Origin: Antilocapra americana
Taxonomy: Eukaryota; Chordata; Mammalia; Artiodactyla; Antilocapridae
Reading direction: 5' to 3'
Length of the DNA stretch: 64,000 nt
Assembly (NCBI GenBank): GCA_007570785.1
Contig: ML660774.1
Location: forward strand, 3,632,201 to 3,696,200
Shown here: piece after piece, positions 1 to 10,504 of the stretch
Layout of the letters: each line of letters begins with the position of its first letter
Position numbering within the stretch: position 1 is the first letter of the stretch
Position numbers and translations under genes: made by a program
Notes under the pieces: model-generated
Seen by the model: the letters and a program-made list of their open reading frames with translations, nothing else
Told to the model about the DNA's origin: nothing
The model's database searches: none

Positions 1-649
1 TTTGGCTAATTAACTGTGTTCTTCCTTAATTTTTTGATCACTGAGTACATACAGTGCAACTTGAAATTACTTGTTACATTTTTGCCCAATATGTTAAAAA
101 ACAAAGATGAGTTTTTTAATGAAGGATCAGTATCTTTCTGTATACTCTTATTTATTGTCTACCAAGAAAGTGAAATCTTGTATACTTTTCTAATTACCTT
201 TTTTGTAGCTGTGCTAATATGCTTTCTGTTTACTAGTCAGAAGATAACATTTAAAACCACTAAAAAAATTATTCTACAAACCCAACTTTGAGAGGAAAAT
301 GTGGTCCTTTTACTTTCGGTGTTTTTGATGATTACTTCTCTTTCAAATAACCTGAACTTATTAGTGATTATGTCTTCTGAGCTGTACTTGCTCAGATACA
401 CCTTTCTGCCCATCTCTCCCTAATGTTGAAAACTTCTGTAGTAGAAATTCCCCCAAATTTGTTGGTTCTTAGAGGATTTCTTTTCCCTAGAATCTGATCT
501 AGCATAACTTCTTAATGTCAGCTATGTCTCAACACCTAAGATCAAACTCATCTATGAACTGATTTGCATGTTTAAAAGAGAAGTTATAGAGCAAAAGCAA
601 CTTGTATGTCCATTGGACTGCTTATAAGAACCCAAGAGAAGGAAAGCTC
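1..649. other. Unassigned AT-rich spacer
   Basis: No repeat family or exon recognised. Open frames on either strand are short and of low complexity (hydrophobic, Phe/Leu-rich from T-rich DNA), as expected by chance. Confidence 0.5.
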
Positions 650-850
650 ATATTTTTTAATAAAGCATAGGTGATTTACACCTATTGATGAATATAGGTG
701 GCAATTTCTGCTGCACAGCAAAGTGATTCAGCTAGACATGTACATATACAGTCTTTTGCATATTATTTTCCATTATGGTTTATTACAGATATTGAATATA
801 GTTCTCTATGTCATAGTTCTCTTTATATAGCACAGTCCTATATTTTAACC
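650..850 (-). mobile_element. L1 3'-UTR fragment (artiodactyl L1), antisense
   Basis: Read on the minus strand this matches the end of artiodactyl L1: a block ending in 'actgaatcactttgctgt' type sequence (here around 705-740), 'tattcaatatctgtaataaa' (about 775-800), and an A-rich end near 650-660. Only the 3' UTR is present and the match fades beyond about 850, so it is a short 5'-truncated copy with no coding content. Confidence 0.75.
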
Positions 851-1129
851 AGAATCTCCAGAACATCCTTGTCCATAATTTATTAACCATATGGGCTGCA
901 TAGTTATTACTGGTTCTTTTTCTAAATCATAGTAGCTCAAATTAATCTTTTGGATTTTGGTGTCTTTTAAAATGAGAAAATATTTTTTCTGATTAATTCC
1001 ATTACATTTCTCATAATTTCATAAATACCTCATAATTCCTTTAAAGTAAATGTGTAATGGAGGAGACCCATGTGTTCCCATCTAATTCAAATGCCTGTTT
1101 TCTATTGCATTTAACATGTGGTCTTGTTT

Positions 1130-1350
1130 ACTGATTGTAGCTCAGTCGGTAAAGAATCTGCCTGCAATACAGGAGGTCCAGGTTCAATTCCTGGGTCAGG
1201 AAGATCCCCTGGAGAAAGAAATGGCCACCCTCTCCAGTTATTCTTACCTGGAGAATCCCATGGACAGAGGCGCCTGGAAGCTATAGTCAATGGGGTCACA
1301 AGAGTTGGACATGACTTGGCGACTAAACCACCAAGCACCAACCACCACAG
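1130..1350 (+). mobile_element. Bov-tA SINE
   Basis: A tRNA-Glu-derived head ('gtagctcagtcggtaaagaa' near 1136, box-B-like 'ggttcaattcc' near 1181) is followed by the BovA body ('agatcccctggagaaagaaa', 'ttcttacctggagaatccca', 'catggacagaggcgcctgga') and the tail 'gacatgacttggcgacta'. It is near full length. Bov-tA is Pol III transcribed and thought to be mobilised by BovB through the shared 3' tail. The overlapping open frames on both strands here are shadows of this SINE. Confidence 0.9.
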
Positions 1351-2245
1351 TTATATCTGTAGCTCTCCTGGATGGCCACAGATTATTCGAGACTGCTAGG
1401 ATCAAGATTTCTTCATCTGTAGCACGGTCTGCTGTTTTTCCTTCTTGTTATTTCGGTGTCTTCTTGCTGCACTGCTCCATCTGTCTCACAGAGTGTGCTC
1501 TCTGACTTCCAAGGTTCTCAGCTTGTTGCTTCAATTAACTTTTCAATGAAACCCGGGCAGCTTCGATTCTTTCCTGCTGTTGCTCCCTGTTTTCCTGCTG
1601 CTCTGAGTCATTGTGCTTGGCTCCCTCCCCCAGTCCCTGTTTATCAGGAGTCAGCTGGTTGAACTGTTGTCTGGAGTGCTGTGGATTTCCTGCTGGTTTT
1701 ACCACTAATTCCCTACTGATCTTTTCTTACACTTTTATCTCATTTTCTACTGAGCTCTATCTTCTGGATGCTAGCATTATTTTCTAAGACCTGTTGCTAA
1801 GAGAGCCAGTTTCCCCAAAATACTTAATCTAGAATCTATTGAGTGACTGTATTTTTTAGAATTGACCAAGAGTGAAGTATAGTTTCTGCTCTGTCTACTG
1901 GGGAAAAATATCTGACAAGGTGTTTATATAAATATATACTATTCCTTGTTTCTGGATTGCTCATGTTTCAATCCAAAAGTTTCCTCTTGTGACTACTTAA
2001 GCAACTGCCTCTTTTCACAGACTTTACTTTTGATACCCTGATGGTAGTTACCTTAAAGAGATTTGGTATTACTCACCAAGTATATTTTCAGAATAACTGT
2101 CCTAGCATTTCCTTACCTGATCTAGTAATTTTCTCTGTCATTATGATTTGAGTAGTATAAGGTCCTATTCTCAAGAATAGTGTCCACTGTCTAGATCTAA
2201 GGTAATTTTTTTGTACGGACTTTTTCCATGTGATTGTCACCTAAG
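1351..2245. other. Unassigned spacer, pyrimidine-rich first half
   Basis: From about 1430 to 1700 the top strand is pyrimidine-rich with repeated 'ttcctgctg' words. Frames through it are short, lack exon-like signals and match no protein I recognise. The remainder to 2245 is AT-rich and featureless to me. It may be an old unclassified repeat. Confidence 0.4.
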
Positions 2246-3930
2246 AATTGGGAGGGATTCATGCAAAGATCGGCTCAGTAAAGGACGGAAACAGTATGGA
2301 CCTAACAGAAGCAGAATATATTAAGAAGAGGTGGCAAGAATACACAGAACTGTACAAAAAAGATCTTCATGACCCAGATAACCATGATGGTGTGATCACT
2401 CACCTAGAGCCAGACATCCTGGAAAGTGAAGCCAAGTGGGCCTTAGAAAGCATTATCACAAACAAAGCTAGTGGAGGTGATGGAATTTCAGTTGAGCTAT
2501 TTCAAATCCTGAAAGATGATGCTGTGAAAATGCTGCACTCAATATGCCAGCGTATTTGTAAAACTCAGCAGTGGCCACAGGAATGGAAAAGGTCATTTTT
2601 CATTACAATCCCAAAGAAAGGAAATGCTAAAGAATGCTCAAACTACTGCACAACTGCACTCATCTCACATGCTAGTAAAATAATGCTCAAAATTCTCCAA
2701 GCCAGGCTTCAACAGTACATGACCCATGAACTTCCAAATATTTAAGCTGGTTTTAGAAAAGGCAGAAGAACCAGAAATCAAGTTGCCAATATCCACTGGG
2801 TCATTGAAAAAGCAAGAGAGTTCCTAAAAATCATCTATTTCTGCTTTATAGACTATGCCAAAGCCTTTGACTGTGTGGATCGCAATAAATTGTGGAAAAT
2901 TCTGAAAGAGATGGGAATAGATAGAAGACCACCTGATCTGCCTCTTGAGAAACCTGTATGCAGGTCAGGAAGCAACAGTTAGAACTGGACATGGAACAAC
3001 AGACTGGCTCCAAATAGGAAAAGGAGTATGTCAAGGCTGTATATTTTCACCCTGCTTGTTTAACTTATATGCAGAGTACATCATGAAAAACGCTGGGCTG
3101 GAGGAAGCACAAGTTGGAATCAAGATTGCCAGGAGAAATATCAATAACCTCAGCTATGCAGATGATACCACCCTTATGGCAAAAAGCAAAGAAGAACTAA
3201 AGAGCCTCTTGATGAAAGTGAAAGAGGAGGGTGAAAATTTGGCTTAAAGCTCAAAATTCAGGAAACTAAGATCATGGCATCCGGTCACATCACTTCATGG
3301 CAAATAGATGGAGAAACAGTGGAAACAGTGGCAGACTTTAATATCTTGGTCTCCAAAATCACTGTAGATGGTGATTGCAGCCATGAAATTAAAAGACACT
3401 TACTCTTTGGAAGGAAAGTTATGACCAACCTAGACAGCATATTAAAAAGCAGAGACATTATTTTACCAACAAAGTTCTAGTCAGGGCTCTGGTTTTTCCA
3501 GTAGTCATGTATGGACTTGAGAGTTGGACTATAAAGAATGCTGAGCACTGAAGAATTGATGCTTTGGAACTATGGTTTTGGAGAAGCCTCTTGAGAGTCC
3601 CTTGAACTCTAAGGAGATCCAACCAGTCCATCCTAAAGGAGATCAGTCCTGAATATTCATTGGAATGACTGATGCTAAAGCTGAAACTCCAATACTTTGT
3701 CTACCTGATGCAAAGAACCAACTCATTTGAAAAGACCCTGATTCTGGGAAAGATTGAAAGTGGGAGGAGAAGGGGACAGCAGAGAATGAGGTGGTTGGAT
3801 GGCATCACCCACTCAATGGACATGAGTTTTAGTAAACTCTGAGAGTTGGTGATGGACAGGGAGGCCTTTCTTGCTGCAGTCACTGGGGTTGCAAAGAGTC
3901 AGACATGACTAAGCAACTGAACTGGACTAA
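2246..3930 (+). mobile_element. BovB (RTE) LINE, 5'-truncated, with reverse transcriptase ORF remnant
   Basis: About 1.7 kb of the roughly 3.2 kb BovB element, in sense. The frame at 2248-2742 gives 165 residues of the N-terminal RT domain (SGGDGISVELF about residues 74-84, IPKKGNAKECSNY about 121-133). It ends at a TAA where the family has a Gln codon. A short insertion near 2915-2930 then shifts frame, and 2945-3244 continues the RT with the catalytic YADD at 3155-3166. A third frame (3274-3477) carries the next segment ('HEIKRHLLFGRKVMTNLDSI'). The non-coding end runs to the typical 'gactaagcaactgaactgga' near 3906-3925. The stops and frameshifts mean no functional enzyme is made. BovB entered ruminant ancestors by horizontal transfer (established knowledge). 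Confidence 0.95.
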
Positions 3931-4289
3931 ACTTCCAGGACTCAAACTTCTTAGATGTCAATATTAAATTTCGTATTAATTCTTAATGTGATTTCCTGGT
4001 ACTTCCATGAAACTTAAAAAGTCTGAAAGCTTCCTACGGAAAAGAGACTTTTCTGTCTCGTAAAGCAATAATTTATTAAACAAACAAACGTTAGTAGTCT
4101 ACTTTAAACTTGATAAATATACTTGTGCTATCTAACTTGTGGCCAGATGTAGTAATGTTTTAATAAATTGTGTTAGGTGTACCCAATGTGAAGCAATGGA
4201 ATGTATTTGTGGTAGCTGAAGCTGTAAAGAATCCAAATATAATAGAAATAACATGAGTTTTAGAAGTTGGTGTTTTTGTGTTTGGTGGT
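3931..4289. other. Unassigned AT-rich spacer
   Basis: Between a BovB copy and a SINE fragment. Contains a 'caaacaaacaaacg' run near 4080. No gene or repeat recognised. Confidence 0.5.
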
Positions 4290-4407
4290 GTGTGTGCTCA
4301 GTCATGTCTGACTCTTTGGGACCCCATGGACTGTAGCCCACCAGGCTCTCCTGTCCATGAAATTTTTCAGGCAAGAATACTGGAACAGGTTGCCATTTTC
4401 TTCTCCA
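4290..4407 (-). mobile_element. Bov-tA/BovA SINE fragment, antisense
   Basis: Antisense BovA body: 'gtgctcagtcatgtctgact' (4293) through 'caggcaagaatactggaaca' and 'ttgccattttcttctcc'. The tRNA head is missing, so it is a 5'-truncated copy. Confidence 0.85.
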
Positions 4408-5689
4408 ATACTTCCTCAAATCATCCTAAAAAAAAATCCTCCCAAGAAACACAAATAACACTTTTATCCAACATAAAAGATTTTTTTAAAAGCAATGTAT
4501 CAGACATGTCTTAGCAGTATAATCTCAATTAAATTTGTAATAATTGTGATTTGAAACATATCAATGATTTTGAAAGGTTTTTTGTTTTAATAGCAGAATT
4601 TTGAAAAAATAATCTTCATGTCTTTGTTTTACAATCAGAATAGTCAGAGCTACTCTGATTCGGATGAAGGTGGGGGACACAGAATTCTGAATGGTGTTCC
4701 TTCAAGAACTCCCACAAGGTTGCTCTGAGAAACATTTCCACTTTTCCAAGCTTCTGTGGAACAGTTTGAAAGCCTCTGGACTAAATACTGTCCTGTTGTA
4801 TGAATCTTCAAACCCAGCACTTCATGTTACTGTGTATGCTTTGTCACTCTGCTTCCCATGTGCTTCCCTCCTTAAGACCAAGATCCATCATTTGACTTTA
4901 GACCTCTCCCCTCTCCCCCTCTGAAATATAGTAGTGATGACAGAGGCTCAGCGCTATTCCTGTTTCTCATTGTCTGCACTCCTACCTCCTCCTAAGCACT
5001 CAGTCTCACCACCACCAGGAACTTTTATTATCCTACAATAGATGCCATCACATGCTCAGCACTGTCTAAATCAGTCACAGAAATGCCCTTCACCCACCCG
5101 AGTCTCATCACCTTTCCCCTGTGCTCTCTGGAGTTCTTACTCCAACTGCCTCGCGCATCTCTCTCTCCTTTGAACAGTCATATAAAATCGTAAACCTACA
5201 GTCATACATTTTGACAAGTCCCATGCAGCGAAACAGGAATCTTTCCTTCCTTTAAAATTTTGGCATATTGGCTCAAATAACTCAGAATCTGTTTGGCAGA
5301 CCTTCCTCGTTTTCTTGTGTTTGTCATTCTCATTCTTCTGAATATTTTATACCTTCTTCTTTCTACATCCGTCTCTAACATGCCCTTCCCCATCTGCACA
5401 TCCACTGACACTGCTTCTGTGTGAAAGAAGAACTTACCCATCTTTCCATCAGCATGTACCTATCTGCTCCATTTTCTTCCCGCCTCTACTTCTACAGATG
5501 AGCCGTGCCTTCCTTTATCCATTAGGTATCAGCTCTACTTCAATCCACAGATTCTTCTGTCTAAGTACCTCCCTTTTAGAGTGTTATTTCAATTCTTCAT
5601 TCCACTGACTCATTCCCACCAACTTGGAAAACAAATCTCTTATTTCAAATAAGCTTTTTATTGGTCCCATGTCCCTTTCTGAATATTGC
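4408..5689. other. Unassigned; possibly the degraded 5' part of the L2 below
   Basis: C/T-rich top strand with cytosine runs resembling L2 sense sequence (for example around 4850-5180 and 5470-5600), but too decayed for me to align. Frames on both strands reach 75-79 residues and resemble no known protein. If it is L2, it would extend the element at 5690 upstream. Confidence 0.35.
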
Positions 5690-6273
5690 TTTATTTCTTT
5701 GCTGCCAGATGACATGGGAACTACTTTTAAATGTTGTCTATACTCTGTGTCACCCTTTAAAGCAGCTCTTACAATCACTCCATCAAAATTGCTAGTGTTA
5801 TGTGAGGTCACTAATGACTTCAGCTTTCTTGAATTGCATGAATGATTTTCTCCTTTATTTCATATGCCATTTTGCTCACTTTCCCCCCTTTGAAGTAGGT
5901 TTTTTTTTTTCTTTGCTAATCTCTTATCCTCCTACCTTCTGAACATGAAGAATTTTCCTTGTAACTCTTGTTCATTGCCACGTAAGGAACTCTTGTGTGA
6001 GCTCATTCAACTTTTTGCCTTTAAATACCATCTTCCAACCTTCTATCTCCAAATTACACTGTCCCCTGAACCCCAGATTTATTTTTCTGGTTGTACTTGG
6101 ATTTTTAGTAGACAATTAGAAGGTAACATATATAAACCAGACTCCTGTCTTCACCATTCACAAAAACCCAATCCACACCAATCTTCCTCCATCTTTATAA
6201 ATGGCAACATTATAATTGGGCCAAAATTCTTGAAGTCAGTCTTGGCTCATCTTTCTCTAGTATCCCATAGCTA
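5690..6273 (+). mobile_element. L2 LINE, RT/C-terminal ORF-derived region (ancient)
   Basis: Decayed but ordered matches to the L2 sense strand: 'ggtcactaatgacttcagct' (5806), 'cctttaaataccatcttcca' (6018; the RT active-site region in L2), 'cactgtcccctgaaccccag' (6058), 'tctttataaatggcaacatt' (6192) and 'cttgaagtcagtcttggctc' (6229). These follow the L2 order towards its 3' UTR, which resumes at 7405. No open frame survives. A Bov-tA SINE interrupts it at 6274. The family call is from memory of the consensus. Confidence 0.55.
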
Positions 6274-6463
6274 GTGAAGTGAAAGTCGCTCAGTCATGTC
6301 TGACTCTTTGCGACTCCATGGACTATACAGTCCGTGGAATATCCAGGCCAGAATACTGGAGTTGGTAGCCTTTCCCTTCTCCAGGGGATCTTCCCCACCA
6401 AGAGATCAAACCCAGGTCTCCTGCATTGCAGGTGTACCACCTGGGTTCATTACCGGCTGAGCT
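6274..6463 (-). mobile_element. Bov-tA SINE, antisense
   Basis: 'gtgaaagtcgctcagtcatg' type start, 'ctccaggggatcttcc' and the reverse complement of the tRNA-derived head ('caggtctcctgcattgcagg' near 6413, 'ccggctgagct' near 6452). Nearly complete, with decay in the head. Confidence 0.88.
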
Positions 6464-7013
6464 GCTGCAGACAGCGCAACAGGTAGGGGTCAAAAGTGGT
6501 CGACACACAGTTTGGAGAGAGGAAACTAGAGTCAGGATTCAAGTTTTAAAGATGAGACCGGGGGACTCAAGACATCCAGGATCAAGAGCCCTGTTCCTCG
6601 GAGTCGCATGGCTTTTATTTCGTGTCTTGGCATGCAGAAAGTATCTGTTGTGCTGTGATAAGATTAGCCTCCTGTGTCCCCGGTCACATCTCCCATTTTA
6701 TTGATTGCTTTGGACTATCTTCATTACTTTCCTTTACAAAGGGTGTCTCCTAGTTGAAGCCATAAACCCACATACGCTTTGGGAAAGTATCTTGGTGTGT
6801 GCACAAGTGGCCGTTCTGAACTTGTGCTGACCTGGTGTTCCAAGGTCCACACTGTGTTTTTCCATCAGCAGGGCATGATGACCACAACTAATCAAACCGA
6901 TTTACTTGTGTTTAGATTATGCTGCATTGCTCTATTTTGCTTTTATTTTCTTCCCATGGTGTTTTACTCATGGCTTACCAGAGCAACAGGCAGCTGATTA
7001 TTAACCCCTGCCC
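6464..7013. other. Unassigned sequence, richer in CpG than its neighbours
   Basis: High-complexity sequence between two antisense SINEs, with scattered CpGs (for example 6473, 6500, 6559, 6605, 6620, 6680, 6775, 6812) in a window where CpG is otherwise rare. Frames of 72-92 residues are not recognisable proteins. It may be a ruminant-specific LTR or other younger repeat, which I cannot name. Confidence 0.35.
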
Positions 7014-7150
7014 TGAGCCACCAGAGAAGCCCAAGAATACTGGAGTGGGTAGCCTATCCCTTCTCAGGGGATCTTCCAGACCCAGGAATTGAACCGAGGT
7101 CTCCTGCATTGCAGGCAGATTCTTTACCAACTGAGCTATCAGGGAAGCCC
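7014..7150 (-). mobile_element. Composite Bov-tA SINE fragment, antisense
   Basis: Starts with the reverse complement of a tRNA head end ('gagccaccagagaagccc', 7015-7032), joined directly to an antisense body ('aagaatactggagtgggtag'), and ends with a second head ('ctgagctatcagggaagccc', to 7150). The head-body-head order suggests a dimeric or nested SINE rather than one simple copy. Confidence 0.85.
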
Positions 7151-7404
7151 TATCCCAAATCTAATTCACCCACATATCATGTCCACTTTGAATTCAAACC
7201 ATATTCAGAATCCCATCACATTTCCACATCCAACAAAAAATCTTGTGGTCAACCCACCACACAAAATTGTTCCTGGGCTGTTCCAGTGCTTTCCTTGAAC
7301 TAATCTGTTTCCACTATGCTACCATAGTGTGTGTGTGTTTGGCTCACCAGTCAGTCACTCTGATAACATTTGAGTTAGGAGTTGATACACATCTAGTTAA
7401 AAAA

Positions 7405-7990
7405 AAGAATAGTCCTTGAATGGCTTCCCATTTCACTAACAACAAAAATTAAAATTATTAGAATGAGCAGCTATTATGGTGCTCATCTAATTTACTATCC
7501 CCAAATGAAGACCTTCTTCATACTGAAAGGGAGCACTTTGAACAGTCAATCCCAGACAAAGCAGAAGTGTTCTCCTCCTCCCTCTCACCTGGAAGCCCCT
7601 CCGCAATCTACCCCTACCCCCTGCAATGAACTTGACTTCATCCCCTGCCCCCTCCCTTGCAAACATCTTTCACTACATATTTCTTTTCTTACACATCCTA
7701 AAAGCTGTCAGATTTTCTGCTGCATCAAGGTTATTTGCTCTTGCAGATGTTTTTGCTTGTAAACCTACCCTTCCTTCTATCCTCAAAAATTACTCTGTAC
7801 TTTTCCTTTGTTTCTGCTCGAGTGTCGCCTGACCAGAGAGGTCTTCATGGAGATTTCAGCAAAGAGCACCTTTATCTCACACTTGGTACGTTCCTGTTCC
7901 TCTGTCATCCTTCATGTTTCTCCCCATACAGTTTATCAGCATCTGATACTTTCAGTGGGTATGTTCACTATTGCCTTTCTTGTTCACTAA
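7405..7990 (+). mobile_element. L2 LINE 3' UTR (ancient)
   Basis: Continues the L2 begun at 5690: 'aatggcttcccatttcacta' (7419), 'cttcatcccctgccccctcc' (7635), a decayed 'gagaggtcttcatggagatt' (7836; L2 'gaggccttccctgacc' region) and 'tttatcagcatctgatactt' (7931). The interval 7151-7404 is probably the same element, more decayed. Non-coding; the frames here are chance. Confidence 0.55.
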
Positions 7991-9245
7991 AATAAAAGTT
8001 AGGAAAGTACAGAAGCTTTTTCTGCTCTTCCAGTATAATGATACTAGCGTATGTTCTGAAACAAAGAAGTTGCTCAATTAAAAATGATTGATTAATGAAT
8101 AAAAATATTTGCTTTACCCTAAATTGTTTCTCATCTCCTAGCTTGTCTGGCATTGATTAGACACTAAAAAGTCAACTTATATGCACTAATCCACATAATT
8201 GTTTCATGCACCGAAAGCCAATATAATTTTATAATGTAGAAGATTTTCTTGTTTTCTTTTTTGACTGATATGTATCTATACACAAATCTTATGTGTGAAT
8301 CTATAGATAACTTAATGTGTACATACAGATATGCACATTTTTTCTTTGAAATATGTTCTTTATATTATATTAGTAATTTTCAAAGTATTATGTTTGTATT
8401 TTACATTTATAATTATATTGCACACTTTGCAAAACACCAAACTTGCATGTTCTCTCTTGCTCTGAGATGTCAAATAATTCTAGATCCAAACATACTCATT
8501 GATTAATTGATAGAAAACACATACTACAGATTCACATCCCACTTAAGATCAGTTTTAGTTCAGAAAGATTATTTCATGAATATTAATTAGAGCAAGAAAG
8601 CAGAATAGTTTCTATTGATTGAAGGAAACAAAAAGTCTAATTTTAAACTTACCTAAAATCTTTTTTAACTTCATTTCTCTACTTGTGGCCTCAAAGCACT
8701 ATTTATGTCAGCCCATTAAGGAAACCTATTTTCATCATCATATATTCTGGAAGATACTTTATCTTGGGTAAAATCAGGAAATCATTTGCGGTTTCTGTGT
8801 TTCATCATATAGCTACATGTTAACTTAAACTTCTTGTTTCTAAAAGGATTTTATTGGTTTCCTCTTCTGCCTTATTTACATAATTGATTTTCCATTTATG
8901 ACATTGTCCAGTTTTGTCTAATAAAGTCCAGTTTGGATTAGCACTTTACAAATCAATTCATTTCTATAAACCCATTAACATTTCACAATATCAAAATATT
9001 CTTCATGAATACACATCTTAATCCCCTACTTCAGTAACATAAGTAGGTTATTAGGGAACTCTGAGACTTAAGGTTTGTAGCATTGGAATAAATTTTTAAA
9101 ATACTTGAACCTCCATCTGACTCAACTTTATCTAGTAACATAAACTATTTCATCCCCGTAAGCAATGGAATTAATTGGTGATTGTTTCAACATTTAATAT
9201 CAAGTAGAAATAGTTTGACAGATACGACAAACTGCAGTATAGCAT
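7991..9245. other. Unassigned AT-rich spacer
   Basis: Long A/T-rich stretch with no repeat or exon I can support. The 85-residue frame near 8249-8503 is Phe/Tyr/Ile-rich and looks like chance. Confidence 0.5.
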
Positions 9246-9453
9246 CAGTTCACTTGCTCAGTCATGTCCGACTCTTTGCAACCCCATGGACTGCAAAATG
9301 CCAGGCTTCCCTGTCCATCTCCAGCTCCCGGAGCTTGCTCAAACTCATGTGCATCAAGTCGGTGATGCCATCTAATCATCTCATCCTCTGTCGCCCCTTT
9401 CTCCTCCTGCCTTCAATCTTTCCCAGTATCAGAGTCTTTTCCAATGAGTCAGT
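9246..9453 (-). mobile_element. BovB 3' end fragment, antisense
   Basis: Antisense BovB 3' UTR: 'cttgctcagtcatgtccgac' (9253), 'catctcatcctctgtcgccc', 'cagagtcttttccaatgagt'. Severely 5'-truncated to about 210 bases. Confidence 0.88.
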
Positions 9454-10204
9454 ATGGTATCCTCAGTAATATACCAAGTTAAACCAAGCAGATTGAGAAA
9501 AGTCGGCAAGAGTTTCTAGGTTTAAAACTAGAGTTAACAGTAACTTCAGAACTCAAGTTTTGCATTCATGGCCTGCCTGAAAGCAAAGTGGCCATACCTG
9601 AAAAAAAACTTGTAACAGCAAGCAAATAGAGTTCTTTTATTCAAGAAAAAAAAACAAAACCTATAGTTAGTAATAATATGGCACTATGTCAAACTTACAC
9701 CAGTCATTTATAATTCAGTACTTTTAACTGATGAAAACAAAACATGTATACAATAGAAAACATAATCTGAATTTTATTCCTTTATTAATTAAAAGGAAAA
9801 TATAGTGTGGAAGTACAGATAAAAATGATAACAGAGAAGTAAAATTACTGTCATTTTTAATGTTTTTTATAATTCAGTTACCTGGCTTATTTTATAATAA
9901 GAATGTATTGATCTTATATCTAAACTTTTCCCCTCTCCTTCTGAAAATAAAAATAAATAAAATGAAATAAAATTAAGTAAAGCAAAGAAACAAAAGGTCA
10001 GTATCCATGTCCTGACAATTGATTCTACCTCCTACACAACTATTGTTATACTTTAGTGGTTATGATTTTTCTTATATTACAGCATTCTTCTAACAAAACC
10101 CTCAGTCTTTAATTGTGATGACCTCTAATCCATTCTTCAGACTAGAGTCAGGTGCATAGTTCTGTACACAAAGTAAGTCTTTGCTCAACTTAACATTGCT
10201 TTGC
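9454..10204. other. Unassigned AT-rich spacer
   Basis: Includes an A-rich low-complexity stretch with 'aataaaat' words at about 9943-9985. No gene or family recognised. Confidence 0.5.
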
Positions 10205-10420
10205 AATTGACCTTTCGTTCTGGGTCAAATTTAAATTCCTTAGTGTGTTGTCTAAGTCATCGTGAATCCCTGGTCTCTGTTTTCATGTCCCACCTCTTTC
10301 CTGCAGGCACTGAGTCTGTTTGCCCACATGTCCCATGATTTGCACAAGGAATACCCCACTGTGTTTGCCCATCCAACTTGGTGTTGTTCAGAAATCAGCT
10401 TAGGTACTTCCTAACTCTTA
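10205..10420 (+). mobile_element. L2-like LINE fragment (ancient)
   Basis: 'taaattccttagtgtgttgt' (10230) followed by 'catcgtgaatccctggtctc' and a C/T-rich run resembles the L2 sense 3' UTR. Short and decayed. Confidence 0.4.
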
Positions 10421-10504
10421 ATCCATTGTAAACCTTTAAGTTAAGTGAGCTACCTAGACCTACCATATGCTGGTAGCATGTCTCTAAGACTGTACTGCAG
10501 TCCT

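Noticed and set aside
1136..1195. tRNA-like sequence with box A/B resemblance
   Set aside because: It is the tRNA-Glu-derived head of a SINE, continuous with a BovA body, not a tRNA gene. The same applies to all other SINE heads here.
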